Below, piece by piece: positions 4,870 to 8,268 of a stretch of 8,268 nt of DNA (position 1 is the first letter of the stretch; each line of letters opens with the position of its first letter). The translations under genes were made by a program, and so were the position numbers. The DNA comes from Nitrospirota bacterium. GTDB taxonomy: Bacteria; Nitrospirota; Nitrospiria; Nitrospirales; UBA8639. The notes beneath the pieces were generated by a model. The model searched no databases and had not been told where the DNA came from. It saw only the letters and a list, made by a program, of their open reading frames with translations. Location: assembly GCA_003235785.1 (NCBI GenBank), contig QJYE01000527.1, forward strand, positions 1 through 8,268. The letters are read 5' to 3'.

Positions 4870-5673
4870 TTAGATTGCGCAAGCCTCAGGTTCGTCATAA
4901 TCAATCAGTTCGGTCAACGATGCGTTGGGACCACAGAGTGCACATGATGGATTTCGCTTCACGCGTATTTCCCGGAAGGTGGTGGTGCGAGCATCGAAGT
5001 CTAACAGCCGGTTCGTTAACGGCTGGCCAATTTTCAGGATCAGCTTGATGGCTTCTGTTGCTTGGATGGTGCCAATGATACCAGCCACGACCCCAATAAT
5101 TCCGGCTTCCTGACAAGTGGGAACCACCCCTGTTGGTGGTGGATTTTTAAAGATGCAGCGATAGCAGGCCGATTCATTCGGAACAATTGTCATGACTCGG
5201 CCTTCAAAGCGAAGAATGCCCCCATGAACGAGTGGGGTATTTTCCAGATAGCAGGCATCGTTGATGAGAAACTTCGCGGGAAAATTATCGACGCCATCAA
5301 TCACGACATCATATTGACGAATAATCTCTCGGGCGTTTTGAGCCGTCAGTCGCTCTTCATAGGTGTTGACCTGTACATCGGGGTTTAAAGCTTGAATTTT
5401 CTCTTTAGCCGACTGCGTCTTCGAGCGACCCACGTCAGGGGTATGGTGCAACACCTGCCGTTGAAGGTTGGAAAGGTCCACCACATCACTATCAATCAAT
5501 CCAATGGTACCAATGCCAGCCGCCCCTAAGTAATAGGCCACAGGACAACCAAGGCCACCGGCACCCACGACAAACACCTTCGCTTGCGAGAGTTTCTTTT
5601 GGCCTTTTCCGCCAACTTCCGGCAAAAGGATATGGCGGCTATAACGGGTAATTTGATCTTCGGTAAAGCTCAT
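4870..5673 (-). CDS. MoeB/ThiF-family E1-like adenylyltransferase, copy 2
   Basis: Paralogue of the E1 enzyme at 2226-3029, with the same role of adenylating a sulfur carrier C-terminus. From the ATG at 5671-5673 it is 267 residues, exactly as long as copy 1 and aligning without large gaps: TRYSRH (9-14), GAGGLG (37-42), DSDVVDLSNLQRQ (61-73), Lys85, DGVDN (126-130), zinc cysteines 170/173 and 244/247, and Cys187 in PTCQEAG. Both copies also share a Cys at position 265, two residues from the end. No rhodanese domain. A TTG start at 5700 would add nine residues and lacks a Shine-Dalgarno; the MSFTEDQ start mirrors MQFTDAQ of copy 1 and is preferred. It follows the cysteine synthase gene by 30 bases, so the ThiS-like carrier two genes upstream is the likely substrate. 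Confidence 0.9.
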   Translation of the reverse strand: MSFTEDQITRYSRHILLPEVGGKGQKKLSQAKVFVVGAGGLGCPVAYYLGAAGIGTIGLIDSDVVDLSNLQRQVLHHTPDVGRSKTQSAKEKIQALNPDVQVNTYEERLTAQNAREIIRQYDVVIDGVDNFPAKFLINDACYLENTPLVHGGILRFEGRVMTIVPNESACYRCIFKNPPPTGVVPTCQEAGIIGVVAGIIGTIQATEAIKLILKIGQPLTNRLLDFDARTTTFREIRVKRNPSCALCGPNASLTELIDYDEPEACAI

Positions 5674-5703
5674 GGCTGTTTTTTCAGGGTTGAGAGACAA
5701 CAG

Positions 5704-6633
5704 TTAGATGTTGAAGTATTTTTCGATACTGAGATACCGCTCGCCGGTGTCACACAGAATGGTGACAACATTTTTCCCGGCACCCAACGACTCAGCGACT
5801 TTTTGTGCCGCAAAGACATTTGCCCCAGCAGAAATCCCAACGAGGAGCCCTTCTTTTTTCGCGAGTTGTTTCGTGGTTTGATAGGCTTCTTCGTCTGTTA
5901 CGGTCATAATTTGATCAAGTAATGATCGGTTTAACACTTTCGGAACAAAGCCTGCACCAATGCCTTGAATTTTATGGGGACCTGCCTCTCCTCCGGATAA
6001 GACCGGTGAGCCTGATGGTTCCACTGCCACGATTTTCACATTGGGGTTTTTCTCTTTAAAGACTTCTCCGCAACCGGTAATCGTGCCTCCCGTTCCTACG
6101 GCTGCGACAAACGCATCAACCTTGCCATCCAGCGCATCCCAAATTTCCAACGCGGTGGTTTTTCGGTGCATAGCCGGATTCGCAGCATTCGAAAATTGAT
6201 TCGGCATGAAATATTCTGGATTCTGCTCTAAGATGCTTTCGGCTTCCTTAATAGATCCTCGCATGCCTTCCCTCGCCGGGGTCAAGACTAATTGGGCCCC
6301 ATAGGAAGAAAGCAGGCTGGCTCGTTCGAGGCTCATGCCTTCAGGCATGACCAGAATAAGTTTATAGCCACGGACGGCAGAGACGAGGGCTAAGCCAATA
6401 CCGGTATTGCCACTTGTAGGTTCAACAATGGTCCCGCCAGGCTTCAACAGGCCTTGCTGCTCAGCTTCATCAATCATATTCAAACAAATGCGGTCTTTCA
6501 CGCTTCCGCCAGGATTATAAAATTCGGCTTTTCCATAGATGGTCGCCCCTCCTTCTGGAGAAAGGCGGTTCAATCTGACAAGCGGTGTGCCGCCAATGCC
6601 TTCGGTGATGGACTTTAAACATTTGGCGTTCAT
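5704..6633 (-). CDS. cysK: Cysteine synthase A-type O-acetylserine sulfhydrylase (PLP, fold type II)
   Basis: Makes cysteine from O-acetylserine and a sulfur donor, either free sulfide or, as with mycobacterial CysM, a carrier thiocarboxylate. The 309 residues show the PLP lysine Lys46 in NPGGSVKDR, the substrate loop PTSGNTGIG (72-80), the phosphate-binding GTGGTITG, the CysK-typical KIQGIGAGFVP, GISAGAN near the PLP ring nitrogen, and CDTGERYLS close to the end. These point to the CysK branch rather than mycobacterial CysM. The length is normal. The ATG overlaps the TGA of the ThiS-like carrier by four bases (ATGA), strong evidence for coupled expression and for the carrier as sulfur donor. 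No cysE is in the window. Which activated serine it uses cannot be decided from sequence alone. Confidence 0.9.
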   Translation of the reverse strand: MNAKCLKSITEGIGGTPLVRLNRLSPEGGATIYGKAEFYNPGGSVKDRICLNMIDEAEQQGLLKPGGTIVEPTSGNTGIGLALVSAVRGYKLILVMPEGMSLERASLLSSYGAQLVLTPAREGMRGSIKEAESILEQNPEYFMPNQFSNAANPAMHRKTTALEIWDALDGKVDAFVAAVGTGGTITGCGEVFKEKNPNVKIVAVEPSGSPVLSGGEAGPHKIQGIGAGFVPKVLNRSLLDQIMTVTDEEAYQTTKQLAKKEGLLVGISAGANVFAAQKVAESLGAGKNVVTILCDTGERYLSIEKYFNI

Positions 6634-6830
6634 GCGCCACCGCCCATAAAAAATAAAAATTCCAGCTTGTCATGTTCCTTCAAAGAGGTCGTACCCAGAT
6701 TTTCCTGATCGATCATCTGCGTATTGACTTCGACAGCCACCAATTGCGGGTCAATGTCCTTGGCCTTGAGCACATCCAGTACCGTAGAAACATCTAGGTT
6801 TTCTACTTTACCATTTATTGTAAGTTGCAT
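6630..6830 (-). CDS. ThiS-like sulfur carrier ending Gly-Gly-Gly-Ala
   Basis: 66-residue beta-grasp protein of the ThiS/MoaD type: MQLTINGKVENLD, then VSTVLDVLKAK, VAVEVNTQMI, and a C-terminal LEFLFFMGGGA. Standard ThiS ends at Gly-Gly; here one Ala (residue 66) follows, as described for HcyS-Ala of Wolinella succinogenes, where a JAMM protease removes it before adenylation. ThiG, ThiH and other thiamine genes are absent, while cysteine synthase follows with a four-base overlap and an E1 gene comes next, so a role in amino-acid sulfur transfer is more likely than in thiazole synthesis. GGAG six bases upstream supports the start. Annotation pipelines would probably name it thiS; I leave the symbol empty because the context argues otherwise. 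Confidence 0.85.
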   Translation of the reverse strand: MQLTINGKVENLDVSTVLDVLKAKDIDPQLVAVEVNTQMIDQENLGTTSLKEHDKLEFLFFMGGGA

Positions 6831-6866
6831 CGGTTGCTCCAGTATAAGTACTGAGAATCCCTAAAC

Positions 6867-6889
6867 AAAAAAACGTAACAAACCGTCAC
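6867..6889 (-). terminator. Weak candidate terminator between the sirtuin gene and the carrier gene
   Basis: In minus-strand RNA, GUGAC (6885-6889) pairs with GUUAC (6875-6879, one G-U pair) around a five-base loop, followed by G and seven U (6867-6873). It would separate the sirtuin gene from the sulfur cluster. The 94-base gap also contains TTGACT (6896-6901) with only a poor -10 (6873-6878), and a near-consensus TATACT just ahead of the Shine-Dalgarno that would leave almost no leader, so the cluster promoter is not settled. Confidence 0.3.
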
Positions 6890-6924
6890 AAAGCGAGTCA
6901 AGAAAATGGCTGTAAAGAGTGACT

Positions 6925-7650
6925 TTAGAGCAGGAGCGGGACTAACTCTTTGGCCCGGCCCTGAAACGCTACATCCATGACTGATGAATTGGGTGTGGCC
7001 TCCATATTCATTTCTACCACGAAGGCACCATGATCTTTGGCCACAGAAGCAAACGAGGCTGCCGGATAGACGACCCCGGATGTCCCAATAATCAAAAGTA
7101 TGTCACAACGTTGTAGGGCTGCGTAACTCTGTTCAAGATCTTCAGTGGCCAGTGATTCCCCAAACCACACAATATGCGGCCTCAACAGGCCTCCGCAATT
7201 TGCACAGCTTGGTGGAAATGGTAAATGGACGTCATGATTCGGCCTAATGCTGTGACATTGCGTGCAACGGACTTTCCAGATATTACCATGAATTTCTGAA
7301 AGGTTTTGAGTGCCGGCAGCGGCATGAAGTCCATCGACATTTTGCGTGATGACCCAAAAATCCGGAATGAGCCTTTCGAGTTGGACGAGGGCTTCGTGTG
7401 CGGCATTGGGGCGTTTCGTTGCCAGTAATTCCCGTCGCCAGTTGTACCATTCCCAGACGAGTTGAGGGTCCCGTGCAAAAGCCTCAGGGGAAGCCAGCTC
7501 TTCTGGTCGAAAATTTTTCCACAGACCATCAGCACCCCGAAAGGTCGGAACACCACTGTCGGCCGAAATGCCCGCACCAGTCAGCACGGTGACGGATTGA
7601 GCCTGGTGAACTCGATCGCGCACATCAAGGATAGTCAGTCCGTTCGGCAT
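6925..7650 (-). CDS. Sir2-family NAD-dependent protein deacylase (class III, CobB/SIRT5-like)
   Basis: Removes acyl groups from lysine side chains using NAD, giving nicotinamide and O-acyl-ADP-ribose. Numbered from a TTG at 7695 (256 residues), the motifs are GAGISADSGVPTFRG (40-54), TQNVDGLH (117-124), catalytic His136 in EIHGN, four zinc cysteines (144, 147, 164, 167), FGESL, and a C-terminal IIGTSGVVYPA. Tyr84 and Arg87 in WEWYNWRR form the Tyr-x-x-Arg pair that in SIRT5 and CobB binds succinyl or malonyl groups, so desuccinylase activity is likely. Neither possible start, TTG 7695 or ATG 7650, has a clear Shine-Dalgarno; I chose the ATG, which gives 241 residues and still includes the full domain. 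A link to the sulfur cluster is not evident. Confidence 0.87.
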   Translation of the reverse strand: MPNGLTILDVRDRVHQAQSVTVLTGAGISADSGVPTFRGADGLWKNFRPEELASPEAFARDPQLVWEWYNWRRELLATKRPNAAHEALVQLERLIPDFWVITQNVDGLHAAAGTQNLSEIHGNIWKVRCTQCHSIRPNHDVHLPFPPSCANCGGLLRPHIVWFGESLATEDLEQSYAALQRCDILLIIGTSGVVYPAASFASVAKDHGAFVVEMNMEATPNSSVMDVAFQGRAKELVPLLL

Positions 7651-7723
7651 GGGAAGATTGAAATTCAGGCGACTGTATTGGCTGATAGAATGCAAATTTT
7701 TGTAAATGACTTAATTGATTTCG

Positions 7724-8268
7724 TCAAGTAAATGCAGGCTCTTCATAGGTGCCTCGAATCGGATAGTTATTTTCCTGAATCCATTCGATGGTTTCCACTA
7801 ATTCTCCCAGGTCCGCCCTATTAAAGGGAGTGTTTGATATATTGATCAATTGGACCTTCCCTTCACCGTTCACGGCAAACATGCCAGGTTCGGGAAAAGG
7901 CCGGTCTGTTTCGTCTGATGATCGTGGGTTGGAGATGGAGAGTCTCAAGTCCTGCATTTGCTCAATAGAAAGCCTATAGGCAACGGCAAAAGTGGCTCCC
8001 GTCGCTTCTACCATTGCCGCAGCCTTTTCGGCAGGGTTACCTGATATGGCCACAATTTCAGTACCGGTCGCAATAAATTGCTCTTTCAAGCTTTCCAATT
8101 TCTTGAGATATTGTTTGCATAGGGGCAATGCAGGCCTTGATAGACAAAGTCCAATTACCCCTTACCTTCTTTTTGAAGTGTTCCCAGTGTTTCCTTTCCC
8201 CCTCTGACGAGTGGAAGGGTGATTGCTGACAGCGGACCGCCTGATGAGAGTTTCTTTGTCCCCGATAT
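7724..8268 (-). pseudogene. Peroxiredoxin-like (AhpC/TSA) gene with nonsense and frameshift lesions, 5' end cut by window edge
   Basis: Thioredoxin-fold peroxide reductase family. The N-terminal part is read in the frame from 8268: KKLSSGGPLSAITLPLVRGG through LGTLQKEGKG, then a TAA (8155-8157), then LDFVYQGLHCP, which holds the expected active-site Cys. At the four-base C run on the minus strand (8122-8125) the frame is one base short; after it the other frame continues LCKQYLKKLESL, AISGNPAEKA, SDETDRPFPEPGMFAVN and the typical end ENNYPIRGTY. Joined, HCPLCKQYL is the normal redox motif. TAA may come from CAA by one C-to-T change, because relatives have Gln there. A TTG at 8128 would give a shorter frame but would lose the active-site Cys, so I do not take it as a start. 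Either a true pseudogene or two sequencing or assembly errors within about 35 bases. Confidence 0.75.

Noticed and set aside
5062..5922. Plus-strand open frames of about 110 codons opposite the E1 and cysteine synthase genes
   Set aside because: They are antisense shadows of strongly conserved minus-strand genes, with no own motifs.
6630..6830. Thiamine-pathway ThiS
   Set aside because: No thiG, thiH or thiE nearby, no thiamine riboswitch-like leader, and a four-base overlap with cysteine synthase; the trailing Ala also points to an HcyS-like carrier.
8117..8161. Programmed frameshift in the peroxiredoxin-like gene
   Set aside because: A separate TAA stop only about 30 bases upstream of the slippery run also interrupts the gene, so decay or sequence error is more likely than programmed recoding.

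Overview
All genes that can be supported in this window lie on the minus strand, so transcription runs from high to low coordinates. The protein set and the repeat style suggest a chromosomal segment of a Nitrospirota (Nitrospira-like) bacterium. That placement rests on general resemblance of the proteins and is an inference. Base composition looks balanced. There is no phage, plasmid, CRISPR or tRNA signature.

Right end (about 8268-6831): a broken peroxiredoxin-like gene cut by the window edge, carrying an in-frame TAA and a one-base deletion right at its active-site Cys motif. It is followed by a Sir2-family NAD-dependent protein deacylase that carries the Tyr-x-x-Arg signature of the desuccinylase type.

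Centre (6830-1705): a tightly packed eight-gene cluster for protein-thiocarboxylate sulfur transfer to amino acids. In transcription order it is a ThiS-like sulfur carrier ending Gly-Gly-Gly-Ala, a CysK-type cysteine synthase, a MoeB/ThiF-type E1 enzyme, threonine synthase, a CysO-like carrier ending Gly-Gly-Arg, a stand-alone NIL-domain protein, a second MoeB/ThiF E1 enzyme, and a JAMM (Mec-like) metalloprotease. Most junctions overlap or are only a few bases wide. Known relatives are CysO/CysM/Mec of Mycobacterium tuberculosis (cysteine) and HcyS/HcyF/HcyD of Wolinella succinogenes (homocysteine). The logic is that E1 adenylates the carrier C-terminus, sulfide converts it to a thiocarboxylate, a PLP enzyme adds it to an activated amino acid, and the JAMM protease releases the product. 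Here two carriers, two E1 enzymes and two PLP enzymes share one protease, and each carrier has one extra residue after Gly-Gly that must be trimmed before activation. This double arrangement is the most interesting feature of the window.

Left part (1704-1): a probable terminator after the protease gene, then a small secreted protein of unknown function with a good sigma70-type promoter overlapped by a 33-bp inverted repeat, and its own probable terminator. A gene-poor stretch of about 940 bp (299-1239) holds a 146-bp palindromic MITE-like repeat and what may be gene debris. The window ends in the first 99 codons of modA (periplasmic molybdate-binding protein), preceded by a clear sigma70-like promoter.
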